Source of the DNA: Hathewaya histolytica
GTDB taxonomy: Bacteria > Bacillota > Clostridia > Clostridiales > Clostridiaceae
Assembly (NCBI RefSeq): GCF_901482605.1
Contig: NZ_LR590481.1
Coordinates: 1,612,001 to 1,676,000 of the forward strand
Length of the DNA: 64,000 bases
Reading direction: 5' to 3'
Shown one piece after another: positions 9,663-18,061 of the stretch; within the stretch, counting starts at the first letter, position 1; each line of letters opens with the position of its first letter. The notes below the pieces were generated by a model. That model did not search any database. It saw only the letters and a program-made list of their open reading frames with translations, and had not been told where the DNA came from. The position numbers were made by a program, and so were the translations under genes.

Positions 9663-10694
9663 CTATTTATATATTTTTAAAATATTAATATTTAATTCTT
9701 CTACAAGACTTATAATAGATGAAATAACTCTATCATAATTCATTCTAGTTGGCCCTATTACCCCTATAGTACCAAGAGGTTTATCTTTAAATCCATAAAA
9801 AGCCGTTATTATGCTATACTCTTTTGCTTGCTGTAAATTATTTTCCATACCTATATTTATTCTTATTTTTTTACTTTTATCGTCTAAATTTAATAATCGT
9901 CTTAAATTCTCCTCATTATTTACAAATTCAAAAAATTCCTTAGCCTTTTCTATATCACTATACTCTTGATAATTTAATATATTTACGGTTCCCTCTGCAT
10001 AAACTTTAGAAGATTCCATATTTTTAAGGGTTGAATATAAAGTAGGAATAAGCGCATTAAAAATATCATCATGACCGGTCAAGTCATTTTTTAAATTGTT
10101 TATAACTTCAAGGTCCATATCTTCTATAGAAAGATTTGATAGTCTTAAGTTAACTAAATTATTTAACTTTAATAGTATATGTGATTCTATAGGTTTTTGC
10201 GTTCTTATTATATCATTTTTAATAAGTCCGCTATCCGTTATTATTACCACAAGTATAGTATTTCTATCTATACTAATCAGCTGAATTTGCTTTATTGTAC
10301 TTTTTTTCAGTGACGGTGTCTTTACTATACACACCATATCAGTTAGACTAGTTAAAATTCTTGTTGCCTCATTAACAACTTTATCTAGTTCGTATATAGC
10401 CCTATCTATAAGCTTATTTTGAATTAAAAACTTTTCTTCATCTGTAAGTTTTGTTAATTGCATTAACTTATCTACATATAGCCTATATCCAAGGTCTGAT
10501 GGTATCCTACCGGAAGAACTATGTAATTGCTGTAGATAACCTAATTCCTCCAAATCAGCCATTTCATTTCTAATTGTAGCTGAGCTAACTCCTAAATCAT
10601 ACTTTTTAGCAATTGTTCTGGAGCCTACAGGTTCTCCTGTTACAACATAATCCCTAATTATGGCTTCTAGAATTTTTATTTTTCTATCTTCCAT
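9663..10694 (-). CDS. hrcA: Heat-inducible transcription repressor HrcA
   Basis: Repressor (343 residues) that binds CIRCE and blocks the dnaK operon until heat stress. The N-terminal winged helix includes EPVGSRTIAKKYDLGVSSATI and NEMADLEELGYLQQLHSSSGR, both family hallmarks, followed by the GAF-like domain ending in GVIGPTRMNYDRVISSI. Several in-frame starts exist; those upstream overlap the CIRCE element, whereas ATG 10694 has GAGGTG six bases away and gives MEDRKIKILEAII, the family's common start. First gene of the hrcA-grpE-dnaK-dnaJ operon, so it is autoregulated. Confidence 0.96.
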   Translation of the reverse strand: MEDRKIKILEAIIRDYVVTGEPVGSRTIAKKYDLGVSSATIRNEMADLEELGYLQQLHSSSGRIPSDLGYRLYVDKLMQLTKLTDEEKFLIQNKLIDRAIYELDKVVNEATRILTSLTDMVCIVKTPSLKKSTIKQIQLISIDRNTILVVIITDSGLIKNDIIRTQKPIESHILLKLNNLVNLRLSNLSIEDMDLEVINNLKNDLTGHDDIFNALIPTLYSTLKNMESSKVYAEGTVNILNYQEYSDIEKAKEFFEFVNNEENLRRLLNLDDKSKKIRINIGMENNLQQAKEYSIITAFYGFKDKPLGTIGVIGPTRMNYDRVISSIISLVEELNINILKIYK

Positions 10695-10710
10695 CATTAT
10701 CACCTCTTTA

Positions 10711-10737
10711 TTAGCACTCATCAACTTTGAGTGCTAA
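10711..10737. promoter_or_regulatory. CIRCE operator
   Basis: Exact consensus TTAGCACTC, nine bases, GAGTGCTAA. It lies between the hrcA promoter and start codon. This is the established HrcA binding site of class I heat-shock operons. Confidence 0.98.
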
Positions 10738-10750
10738 TGACTATGTTTTT

Positions 10751-10779
10751 AAAATAACACTAGTATTTTTTTTTGTCAA
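10751..10779 (-). promoter_or_regulatory. Sigma-A promoter of the hrcA operon
   Basis: TTGACA (10774-10779), 17-base spacer beginning with an A-run, then TATTTT (10751-10756), placing the transcription start just before CIRCE. Confidence 0.75.
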
Positions 10780-10885
10780 TATAATTTATATATCATATTT
10801 TATCATTATAACCTATTAAATGAATTTCTCTGCCTACTATGCAATAAATATAGATTTTTCTTTGTTTTACTACGTTATATGCTTT

Positions 10886-12010
10886 TTAGTCTAAAATAAA
10901 TTCGGCCATTACTGTGTTTGAAAATTCTATACCTTCTTTAGTTAAAGCTAATTTATTTTCATCCTCATATAATAAATTTAATTTCTTATATTTTTCAATT
11001 ACTTTATTATATATATCATGAATTTCAATATTAAATTTGTTCTTAAAAATATTTTTGTCTATCCCGTCTATCTTTCTAAGTCCCATAAACATAAATTCTT
11101 CTATAGTTTCAGTATTTGAGTTTACATGCTTATGGCCTATAGAACACTCTTCAGAATTGATTCTGTCTATATAATCTTTTATTGATGTAACATTCTCCAT
11201 TCTATTACCCTCTATAAAAGAATGTGCAGCAGTTCCACACCCTAAATAATCTTCTAGGTCCCAGTAAGCTAGATTATGTTTACACTTCTTACCTTCTTTA
11301 GCGAAGTTAGATATTTCATATTGTTTATAACCTTTATGCTTTAAGAATTGTAATGTATAATTATACATCTCTCTTTCTTCTTCTTCTGTAGGTAATCCCT
11401 TTCTATCTTTATACATTTTATAAAAAGGTGTACCTTCTTCAATTATCAGGCTATAACAAGATAAATGTTCTGGATTTAGTAAAACTGCTTTTTGCAATGT
11501 AGTTTTCCAATGTTCTAGTTTTTGTGATGGTAATCCAAACATTAAATCTAAATTTATATTATCAAATCCAGCTTCTCTACATAAAAAATAATTCTTTTCA
11601 AATTCTTCTGCAGTGTGAATCCTTCCGATCTTATCCAATAGATTGTTATCATAAGATTGCACACCCATACTTAATCTATTTACTCCTATTCCTTTTATTG
11701 CTTTTAATTTCTGTAAGTTGAAAGTTCCCGGATTACCCTCCATAGTAAACTCTAAATCTTTACTTAAATCTAATTCCTTTATGCATTCGCCTAACTTCTC
11801 TAAATTTTGTATATTTAAAAAGGTGGGAGTTCCCCCACCTATAAATATAGTTTTAAACTTATAAATATTCTTATAGAAAAGTATTTCTTTGCATAGTGCA
11901 TCTACATAATCATCCATTAAATACTCTATGTTAGCAAAGGAACTAAAGTCACAGTATAGACATTTCTTAGGGCAAAATGGTATGTGAATATACAATGATT
12001 TTTCCTTCAT
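10886..12010 (-). CDS. hemW: HemW-type radical SAM protein
   Basis: A 374-residue relative of oxygen-independent coproporphyrinogen III oxidase, better described as the heme chaperone HemW. The radical SAM cluster motif is C13-PKK-C17-LY-C20, followed by FIGGGTPTFL (SAM binding) and NLDLMFGLPSQ. It lacks the N-terminal extension and fourth-cysteine context of authentic HemN, and the C-terminal HemN-like domain is present (EEFMFMGLRKIDGID). It sits 23 bases after lepA on the same strand, the common clostridial order lepA-hemW-hrcA. HemW versus HemN activity is inferred from the motif CxxxCxxC-D and context. Confidence 0.9.
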   Translation of the reverse strand: MKEKSLYIHIPFCPKKCLYCDFSSFANIEYLMDDYVDALCKEILFYKNIYKFKTIFIGGGTPTFLNIQNLEKLGECIKELDLSKDLEFTMEGNPGTFNLQKLKAIKGIGVNRLSMGVQSYDNNLLDKIGRIHTAEEFEKNYFLCREAGFDNINLDLMFGLPSQKLEHWKTTLQKAVLLNPEHLSCYSLIIEEGTPFYKMYKDRKGLPTEEEEREMYNYTLQFLKHKGYKQYEISNFAKEGKKCKHNLAYWDLEDYLGCGTAAHSFIEGNRMENVTSIKDYIDRINSEECSIGHKHVNSNTETIEEFMFMGLRKIDGIDKNIFKNKFNIEIHDIYNKVIEKYKKLNLLYEDENKLALTKEGIEFSNTVMAEFILD

Positions 12011-12033
12011 ATTCTTACCTCATTTAAATTAAT

Positions 12034-13842
12034 TTAATCATCTGTTTTAAGCACTGCCATGAATGCTTCTTGTGGTACCTCAACGTTTCCTAACTGTCTC
12101 ATTCTCTTCTTACCTTTTTTCTGCTTTTCAAGAAGTTTTCTCTTTCTTGATATATCACCACCGTAGCATTTTGCAAGAACATCTTTTCTCATAGCCTTTA
12201 TAGTCTCTCTTGCAATTACCTTAGCACCTACAGTAGCTTGTATTGGTATTTCGAATAACTGTCTTGGTATTAATTCCTTTAATTTTTCTGCAATTATTCT
12301 ACCTCTCATATATGCTCTTTCCTCTGGAACTATTAAAGAAAGTGCATCTACCTTTTCTTTGTTAAGTAATAAATCAAGCTTAACAAGTTTGGTCTCTTTA
12401 TATCCTTTTAATTCATAATCAAAAGATGCATATCCTTTAGTTCTTGACTTTAAGGCATCAAAGAAATCATATATGATCTCATTTAATGGAATATCATAGT
12501 TTAAAACAACTCTTGTAGTCTCTATGTACTGCATATCTATAAAATTCCCTCTTCTATCTTGGCAAAGTTCCATAATGGCTCCTACATATTCTGAAGGTGT
12601 AATTATAGATGCCTTTACTATAGGCTCTTCCATATGAGTTATCTCAGATGGTTCTGGCATATTAGTTGGATTTGTAATCTCAAGTTCTTCTCCATTGGTT
12701 TTATAAACTTTGTAAACAACGGATGGAGCAGTGGTTATAATATCTATACCAAATTCTCTTTCAATTCTTTCCTGAATTATCTCCATATGAAGTAACCCAA
12801 GGAACCCACATCTAAATCCAAATCCTAAAGCAATTGATGTTTCAGGTTCAAAGGCAAGAGCCGCATCATTTAACTGAAGTTTTTCTAATGATTCTCTTAA
12901 TTCATCATACTTTGCACCATCTAATGGGTAAATACCACTATACACCATAGGCATAGCTGGTCTATAACCTTTTAATGCCTCTTTTGTAGGATTCTTTGCA
13001 TCAGTTATAGTATCTCCAACTCTAGCATCTTTTACATTCTTAATAGATGCACAGATATAACCAACATCTCCAGCCCTTAATTCATTTACTGGAAGATATC
13101 CAGGTGTAAAAACACCTACTTCAACAACATCATAGGTTTTATCTGTAACCATTAGCTTTATAGTAGAACCTTTTTTTACAACACCGTCTTTTATTCTAAC
13201 ATAGCTTACAATACCTTTATAACTATCATAGTAAGAGTCAAATATCAAGGCTTTAAGAGGTGCATTTTCATCACCAGAAGGCTCTGGTATCTTCTCTATT
13301 ACGTTTTCTAATACATCTTCTATATTTAGTCCTGTTTTTGCAGATATAAGTGGTGCATCGCTAGCTTCTATACCAATTACATCTTCAATCTCTTCTTTTA
13401 TTTCATTCGGTCTTGCACTTGGCAAGTCTATTTTATTTATTACCGGTGAAATCTCTAAATCACTATCTACTGCAAGATAGCAATTCGCTAAGGTTTGTGC
13501 TTGAATTCCTTGAGTTGCATCTACTACAAGTAGAGCACCTTCACAAGCAGCAAGACTCCTTGAAACTTCATAATTAAAGTCTACATGCCCCGGAGTATCA
13601 ATTAAATTTAATATATACTCATTTCCATCTTTAGCCTTATATACTAATCTAGCAGCTTGTGATTTTATTGTAATTCCTCTTTCTCTTTCAAGTTCCATAT
13701 TGTCTAATACTTGATTATCCATTTCTCTTTGAGTTAAAGTTCCAGTCTTTTCTAATAATCTATCTGCTAGTGTTGATTTTCCGTGATCTATATGAGCTAT
13801 TATACAGAAATTTCTTATATATTTCTGTCTATTACTTTCCAT
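12034..13842 (-). CDS. lepA: Elongation factor 4 (LepA), back-translocating GTPase
   Basis: Translation GTPase of 602 residues. G1 is AHIDHGKST, switch II is [12 protein letters not shown] is the G4 motif and SAKTG the G5. Domain IV-like elements and the LepA-specific C-terminus ([20 protein letters not shown], then [14 protein letters not shown]) distinguish it from EF-G. GGGGGT precedes the ATG. It is followed by hemW; upstream lie a terminator-like hairpin (13871-13890) and a promoter candidate (13920-13950), so it may head its own unit. Confidence 0.97.
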   Translation of the reverse strand: MESNRQKYIRNFCIIAHIDHGKSTLADRLLEKTGTLTQREMDNQVLDNMELERERGITIKSQAARLVYKAKDGNEYILNLIDTPGHVDFNYEVSRSLAACEGALLVVDATQGIQAQTLANCYLAVDSDLEISPVINKIDLPSARPNEIKEEIEDVIGIEASDAPLISAKTGLNIEDVLENVIEKIPEPSGDENAPLKALIFDSYYDSYKGIVSYVRIKDGVVKKGSTIKLMVTDKTYDVVEVGVFTPGYLPVNELRAGDVGYICASIKNVKDARVGDTITDAKNPTKEALKGYRPAMPMVYSGIYPLDGAKYDELRESLEKLQLNDAALAFEPETSIALGFGFRCGFLGLLHMEIIQERIEREFGIDIITTAPSVVYKVYKTNGEELEITNPTNMPEPSEITHMEEPIVKASIITPSEYVGAIMELCQDRRGNFIDMQYIETTRVVLNYDIPLNEIIYDFFDALKSRTKGYASFDYELKGYKETKLVKLDLLLNKEKVDALSLIVPEERAYMRGRIIAEKLKELIPRQLFEIPIQATVGAKVIARETIKAMRKDVLAKCYGGDISRKRKLLEKQKKGKKRMRQLGNVEVPQEAFMAVLKTDD

Positions 13843-13870
13843 ATTTTTACCCCCAATAATAAAATTAAAA

Positions 13871-13890
13871 CCTTCTTTTTACTTAGAAGG
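13871..13890 (-). terminator. Small hairpin upstream of lepA
   Basis: CCTTCT and AGAAGG arms around eight bases, followed on the minus strand by GGTTTTAATTTT. It could end the transcript of the small membrane-protein gene or act within the lepA leader. Confidence 0.45.
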
Positions 13891-13919
13891 CTTACTTTTC
13901 TTTAGAATTGACAGTTAAA

Positions 13920-13950
13920 ATTATATCATAAAATAGAGAGTATTTGTCAA
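13920..13950 (-). promoter_or_regulatory. Possible lepA promoter
   Basis: TTGACA (13945-13950) and TATAAT (13920-13925) are both perfect hexamers but separated by 19 bases, longer than ideal. The -35 box abuts the stop codon of the preceding small gene. Confidence 0.4.
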
Positions 13951-14193
13951 TTACTTTATGATATTTTGTAGGTTTTCTTTAAATTGTAACATAATATCTT
14001 TACTTAGTTGTATTTTATATTTTTTAAAATCTATTTTTAGCGCAAGTGGATTTTGATTATAATATGTTTTTATCGGTGAAGTATTGTTTTCACCTAAAGT
14101 CTTAGTTATTTCAAAATTAATCTTTAAAAACCCTATCACAAATATACAAACTACAATTAAAAATGTTACATTCCTCTTTTTTCTAGCTAACAA
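13951..14193 (-). CDS. Small single-pass membrane protein, unknown
   Basis: An 80-residue protein with a basic N-terminus (ARKKRN), one transmembrane helix (about 9-23, FLIVVCIFVIGFL) and a positively charged, probably extracytoplasmic tail. It is read from TTG 14193, six bases after a very strong AAGGAGGTG. That ribosome site lies inside the right arm of a terminator-like hairpin (14196-14227), and the TTG directly follows the hairpin's T-run. Located between spoIIP and lepA; position suggests a sporulation link but no family was recognised. The strong ribosome site is the main evidence that it is a real gene. Confidence 0.65.
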   Translation of the reverse strand: MLARKKRNVTFLIVVCIFVIGFLKINFEITKTLGENNTSPIKTYYNQNPLALKIDFKKYKIQLSKDIMLQFKENLQNIIK

Positions 14194-14195
14194 AA

Positions 14196-14227
14196 AAGCA
14201 CCTCCTTATCATTATAAGGATGTACTT
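14196..14227 (-). terminator. Terminator-like hairpin overlapping a ribosome binding site
   Basis: The minus strand carries AAGTACATCCTTAT, a 4-base loop AATG, then ATAAGGAGGTGCTT and six T. The 14-bp stem has one G-U pair and one mismatch. It lies 26 bases after the spoIIP stop, and its right arm contains the AAGGAGGTG of the next gene, so the same RNA element may both terminate and hide the ribosome site. Confidence 0.7.
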
Positions 14228-14253
14228 TTTTATTAATTTTATTCATTTAAATA

Positions 14254-15381
14254 TCATTTTTTTGTTTTAAGATATTCCGCAATTATAGGAGATAAATATT
14301 TTGCTGTATTTTTAACTTCACTGATATTATTACATTGTGCACCCATTTCTATTAGAACTGAATTTGAACTTTTGTTTTGATTATAGTATCCCATACCTCT
14401 TCTATATGCAAATATTGATTTACCTCTAATAAGTCCTGGATAATTTTTATTTGATATATTAACTAAGTTTTCTACTACTTTTTTATTCCCTGTAGCGTAT
14501 TTCGGATTTTCTGTAGCTACAACAAACATAAAACGAGCAGCATTTTCTCCATTGACTTTACATACTACTGGTTCTTTAGAGTTTAAGGAATCTCTATGCA
14601 AATCTATTATCAAATCAAAATCCCCATATTGTTTTAGATATTTACTTAAAGTCGCTCCTGAATTTTGGTAACTTCTCGTGTAGGTGGTATCATGGACACT
14701 TTTATCATGAATTACATTTACATTAAAGTTTTGTTCTAAATTATTCTTCAATGTCTCGCCTACAGCAACTATATTATATTCATTATTATTCTCCTGTGGT
14801 TTCCCTGGAATGAAACCTTCATGTGTATGGGAATGATATATTAATACTTGAGGTTTTTCAGGCCTTTTTTCATTTTTAAATGGAGAGTTTTTAAAATTCT
14901 TACTATCTTGAGTAACTATCTCTTTTTCTTGTACATTATCTTTAAATTTTGTGACAGATTTATCATCCAGAATAAAAAGCGCCTCACTATCTTTATCATC
15001 TTCATCTGAATTATGTTGTTCCGCACTATCTAAAGCACCCTTATTTTGTTTATAATTCTTCAAGTAAGAAACCTCATTTTTTATTAAATCTTCAGAGTCT
15101 TTTTTTCCCAACAATAACCCTAGGAGATTAACATTTTTATCCTTACTTATAATCTTTATATTCGGAAAAGTAAACTTTATTAAATTTGTATATAGAAAAT
15201 CATTTTTTCCCTTTCCCGTACTTGCATTGATTCTGTTTGGAATTAAAATACTTACAACAAATATACTTAGAATAAAAAAAGAATATATTTTTTTCTTCTG
15301 TGAAATATTTATGTTTCTGTTAAAAACGCATCTATTATTCTTACCTTTTCTTATATTATACTTAACGCCTTTGTTACTCAT
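14254..15381 (-). CDS. spoIIP: Stage II sporulation protein P (SpoIIP)
   Basis: Peptidoglycan amidase/endopeptidase of the SpoIIDMP engulfment machine. The 375-residue protein has an N-terminal membrane anchor (about 33-50), a variable acidic linker (about 95-170), and the amidase domain with zinc-ligand motif HSHTHE (about 183-188), DLIIDLHRDS and the C-terminal SVLIEMGAQCNNISE containing the catalytic glutamate. ATG 15381 follows GGGGAGGGG with four-base spacing; an earlier in-frame ATG overlaps that site. It is downstream of gpr, the standard clostridial and Bacillus order. Confidence 0.94.
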   Translation of the reverse strand: MSNKGVKYNIRKGKNNRCVFNRNINISQKKKIYSFFILSIFVVSILIPNRINASTGKGKNDFLYTNLIKFTFPNIKIISKDKNVNLLGLLLGKKDSEDLIKNEVSYLKNYKQNKGALDSAEQHNSDEDDKDSEALFILDDKSVTKFKDNVQEKEIVTQDSKNFKNSPFKNEKRPEKPQVLIYHSHTHEGFIPGKPQENNNEYNIVAVGETLKNNLEQNFNVNVIHDKSVHDTTYTRSYQNSGATLSKYLKQYGDFDLIIDLHRDSLNSKEPVVCKVNGENAARFMFVVATENPKYATGNKKVVENLVNISNKNYPGLIRGKSIFAYRRGMGYYNQNKSSNSVLIEMGAQCNNISEVKNTAKYLSPIIAEYLKTKK

Positions 15382-15445
15382 TTTACCCCTCCCCATATAT
15401 AACTTTCTATATAGTATATGAGGAGGTTTTTTCCAATATTACTGT

Positions 15446-16423
15446 TTAATTTATATACTTATTTATGTCTTCTAATTCAAGTGCAGGTTGAAGAGCTATA
15501 TTAACCCCGGTTGCAATAATTTTTGCTATGGATTCTATTACCATATCTACTTCTTTAGGTGTAACCATAAGATCTCCTACATATGGATATAATATTTCTT
15601 TTATCATTAATTCTTTTTCATTTTTATCTATACTTTTTAAAAGACTATAAAACTTCCCGCCTTTTTCAGCTTTCATTATCATCTGATCTAACACAAGATC
15701 TATAGTATCATTGGCTAGTGTAGCCGCATCTACTACTGTCGGTATCCCCACAGCAATTACGGGTACTCCTAATGTTTTTTCACTTATTTCCGTTCTTTTA
15801 TTCCCAACACCAGCCCCTGGTGATATGCCTGTAGTACTTATTTGAATAGTCTTATTAACTCTCTCAGTTCTTCTTGATGCTAATGCATCTATACATATAA
15901 CTAAATTAGGTTTAATTTTTTCTACTACGCCTTTTATAACTTCACTAGTTTCTATTCCTGTTATACCTAGAACTCCAGGTGCTATGGCACAAACTGGTCT
16001 TACGCCTTCATCTATACTATCTGGAACAAGTTCTTTTAAATGCCTTGTTATCATAAGCTTAGATACCGCCTTAGGCCCTACAGCATCAGGGGTGATATTC
16101 CAATTTCCAAGACCAACTACAAGTACAGTCATACTATCTTCAAGTTTAATTAAGGGCTGTAAAGTCTTCGCCATAACCTTACTTATATCTTCCATAGAAT
16201 TGTTATCATAATAAACAAAATCGGGAATTTCTATAGTTATGTATGATCCTCTTGGTTTTCCCATTATTTCTTCCCCTTCTTCACTTACAACTCTAACATC
16301 AGTAATTTTAATACCATCTTCTATATATTCCTTAACTTCAGTCCCAGGAATATAATTTTTGTTTTCTTCCTTATACATTTCTTGGGCTTCTAGGGCTAAA
16401 TCTGTTCTAATATTTTTTAACAC
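15446..16423 (-). CDS. gpr: Germination protease GPR
   Basis: Spore endopeptidase (325 residues) that degrades small acid-soluble proteins at germination. The N-terminal propeptide has the autoprocessing sequence RTDLALEAQ, which mimics the SASP cleavage site. Diagnostic segments are GLGNWNITPDAVGPK, CAIAPGVLGITG, CIDALASR and GAGVGNKR. Length is slightly shorter than the Bacillus protein. It is 64 bases upstream of spoIIP on the same strand. In Bacillus gpr is transcribed in the forespore; I did not find a convincing forespore promoter here. Confidence 0.96.
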   Translation of the reverse strand: MLKNIRTDLALEAQEMYKEENKNYIPGTEVKEYIEDGIKITDVRVVSEEGEEIMGKPRGSYITIEIPDFVYYDNNSMEDISKVMAKTLQPLIKLEDSMTVLVVGLGNWNITPDAVGPKAVSKLMITRHLKELVPDSIDEGVRPVCAIAPGVLGITGIETSEVIKGVVEKIKPNLVICIDALASRRTERVNKTIQISTTGISPGAGVGNKRTEISEKTLGVPVIAVGIPTVVDAATLANDTIDLVLDQMIMKAEKGGKFYSLLKSIDKNEKELMIKEILYPYVGDLMVTPKEVDMVIESIAKIIATGVNIALQPALELEDINKYIN

Positions 16424-16541
16424 GATATCACTCCTTATTATAATAAAACAAATATTTTTTATATTTCAAGTTTTCTTTTCTTATAAATATGTTTTCCTAA
16501 AAATATATTAGTATTCCAATTTAATAAGTTTTAATTAATAC

Positions 16542-16570
16542 TTGAAGTAATAGCAAAATAATGCTATAAT
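16542..16570 (+). promoter_or_regulatory. Sigma-A promoter of rpsT
   Basis: TTGAAG (16542-16547), 17-base spacer, TATAAT (16565-16570), on the plus strand 85 bases before the rpsT start. Confidence 0.8.
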
Positions 16571-16654
16571 ATCACGTGTTAATATGAACTATTAAACAGT
16601 TTTATAAGCTGTATAGTTATATTCATGTGATTAGATGATAAGGTGGTGAAAGGA

Positions 16655-16918
16655 ATGGCAAACATTAAATCTGCTAAAAAAAGAATAAGAGTAAGTGAAA
16701 ATAAGGCTCTTGCAAATACAATGGTTAAGTCTGCTTTAAAAACAACTATAAAGAAATTTGAAGCTGCTGTTATAGCTGGGAACAAAGAAGATGCTACAGC
16801 TAAGTTTAATGAAGTAGTTAAAGCTTTAGATATGGCTTCAACAAAAAACATACTACATAAAAACAAAGCTTCTAGAAGAAAATCTAGACTTGCAATTAAA
16901 TTAAACGCAATGGCATAA
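16655..16918 (+). CDS. rpsT: 30S ribosomal protein S20
   Basis: Basic all-helical protein of 87 residues that binds 16S rRNA early in 30S assembly. It reads [19 protein letters not shown] and ends [18 protein letters not shown], both typical. Two GTG codons 12 bases upstream are in frame but form part of the AAGGTGGTG ribosome site, so ATG 16655 is the start. It is monocistronic on the plus strand, divergent from gpr and convergent with holA, with its own promoter and terminator. Confidence 0.97.
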   Translation: MANIKSAKKRIRVSENKALANTMVKSALKTTIKKFEAAVIAGNKEDATAKFNEVVKALDMASTKNILHKNKASRRKSRLAIKLNAMA

Positions 16919-16923
16919 TTAAA

Positions 16924-16944
16924 AACCGGTGGAATCCACCGGTT
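16924..16944 (+). terminator. rpsT terminator
   Basis: Hairpin AACCGGTGG-AAT-CCACCGGTT six bases after the rpsT stop, followed by ATTATTTTAT. Confidence 0.85.
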
Positions 16945-16961
16945 ATTATTTTATAAATATA

Positions 16962-16998
16962 AAAACATATAAGCTATAAATTATAACTTATATGTTTT
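16962..16998 (-). terminator. holA terminator
   Basis: Arms AAAACATATAAG and CTTATATGTTTT with an AT-rich loop, directly after the holA stop on the minus strand and followed by TTTATATTT. Confidence 0.7.
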
Positions 16999-17000
16999 CC

Positions 17001-18038
17001 TTAAGCATCTTTTTTTATAATAGCACCTTTTACTATAAGCATTTCTATTTCCGTCTTCAAATCTAAAGACATTGTCTTCATATTTTTTTCACATCTCAAG
17101 CTTTCTTCTACCATAGATTTCAAGTAATTTAATGAAAAACTTCTGCACTGTGAAATAAGCTTTTCACATATAAAAGGGTTTAGCCTTAACTCAGCAACTA
17201 TTTTATCTTTATGTTCTCCATTTAGGACTCTTAACTTAACGTCTAAAAGTAGTTTATACTGCCTTTGTATCATATATAATATGTGAGAATGTACTTCCCC
17301 CCGAAATATTAATTCATTTAATATTTCTAATGATTTCTTTATATTATTTTGGGATATGGCATCTACTAAATTAAAAATATCATTCTCATTTTTTTGAGGT
17401 GTTAATATATATATATCCTCTTTTTTTATTTCTCTTTCTCCTGTATATGTACATAACTTTTCAACTTCATTCTCTATTATATACAAGTTGCTTTGAACTT
17501 CATTACAAAATATAGCAAGCTCTGTTTTACCGATAATTTTTCCTTTTTTTTCAAAAATCTTATTAACTTTATTCTTTAATTCTTCTCCCTTCAACTTATC
17601 TATTCTTACTAAGGTCGCTACCCCATCTAATCTCTTAACTTTAGTGCTTGGCTTATCTCTGTCTGACCCAAACACATAATACATGATCAACATACAATGG
17701 GACGGAACAGATTTTATGTATTTTTGAAGAAATTTATATACCTTCTCACCCTCACCCTTAGTTTCTTTATCATCTAAAAATGAAGCTCTATATATTAAAA
17801 CTATTTTTTTATCACTCATAAAAGGTAGCGTTTCACAAGCATTTAATATTTGATCCTCTGTTACCTTATCGCCATGGAACGCCACATAATTTAAATCCAT
17901 AAAATCTGTACTTAAAACTTTTTTCTTTATTTTTTCTACACTTTCTTTAATCATATTTTCATCTGTTCCACAGAATATATAGGAATTATTTATTTTCCCT
18001 TCTTTTAAGTTCCTTAAAAACTCCTTATTGTGAATCAA
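17001..18038 (-). CDS. holA: DNA polymerase III delta subunit
   Basis: Clamp-loader delta subunit (345 residues), the wrench that opens the beta clamp. It starts with the N-terminal SYIFCGTDENMIKESVEKIK pattern, has DGVATLVRIDKLKGEELKNKV, the helical domain II (IENEVEKLCTY, DIFNLVDAISQNN) and the C-terminal collar domain. Start is TTG 18038, eight bases after GGAGG. It lies 23 bases downstream of comEC, the usual Firmicutes order comEC-holA-rpsT, with rpsT on the opposite strand. Confidence 0.95.
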   Translation of the reverse strand: MIHNKEFLRNLKEGKINNSYIFCGTDENMIKESVEKIKKKVLSTDFMDLNYVAFHGDKVTEDQILNACETLPFMSDKKIVLIYRASFLDDKETKGEGEKVYKFLQKYIKSVPSHCMLIMYYVFGSDRDKPSTKVKRLDGVATLVRIDKLKGEELKNKVNKIFEKKGKIIGKTELAIFCNEVQSNLYIIENEVEKLCTYTGEREIKKEDIYILTPQKNENDIFNLVDAISQNNIKKSLEILNELIFRGEVHSHILYMIQRQYKLLLDVKLRVLNGEHKDKIVAELRLNPFICEKLISQCRSFSLNYLKSMVEESLRCEKNMKTMSLDLKTEIEMLIVKGAIIKKDA

Positions 18039-18061
18039 AACTTTTACCTCCCTAAAGGTGT

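Noticed and set aside
16424-16541. Forespore sigma-G promoter for gpr
   Set aside because: Expected on family grounds, but no clear -35 and -10 match could be placed by eye.
16579-16866. Minus-strand open frame opposite rpsT
   Set aside because: Shadow of the highly biased rpsT codons; rpsT has promoter, ribosome site and terminator, the antisense frame has none.
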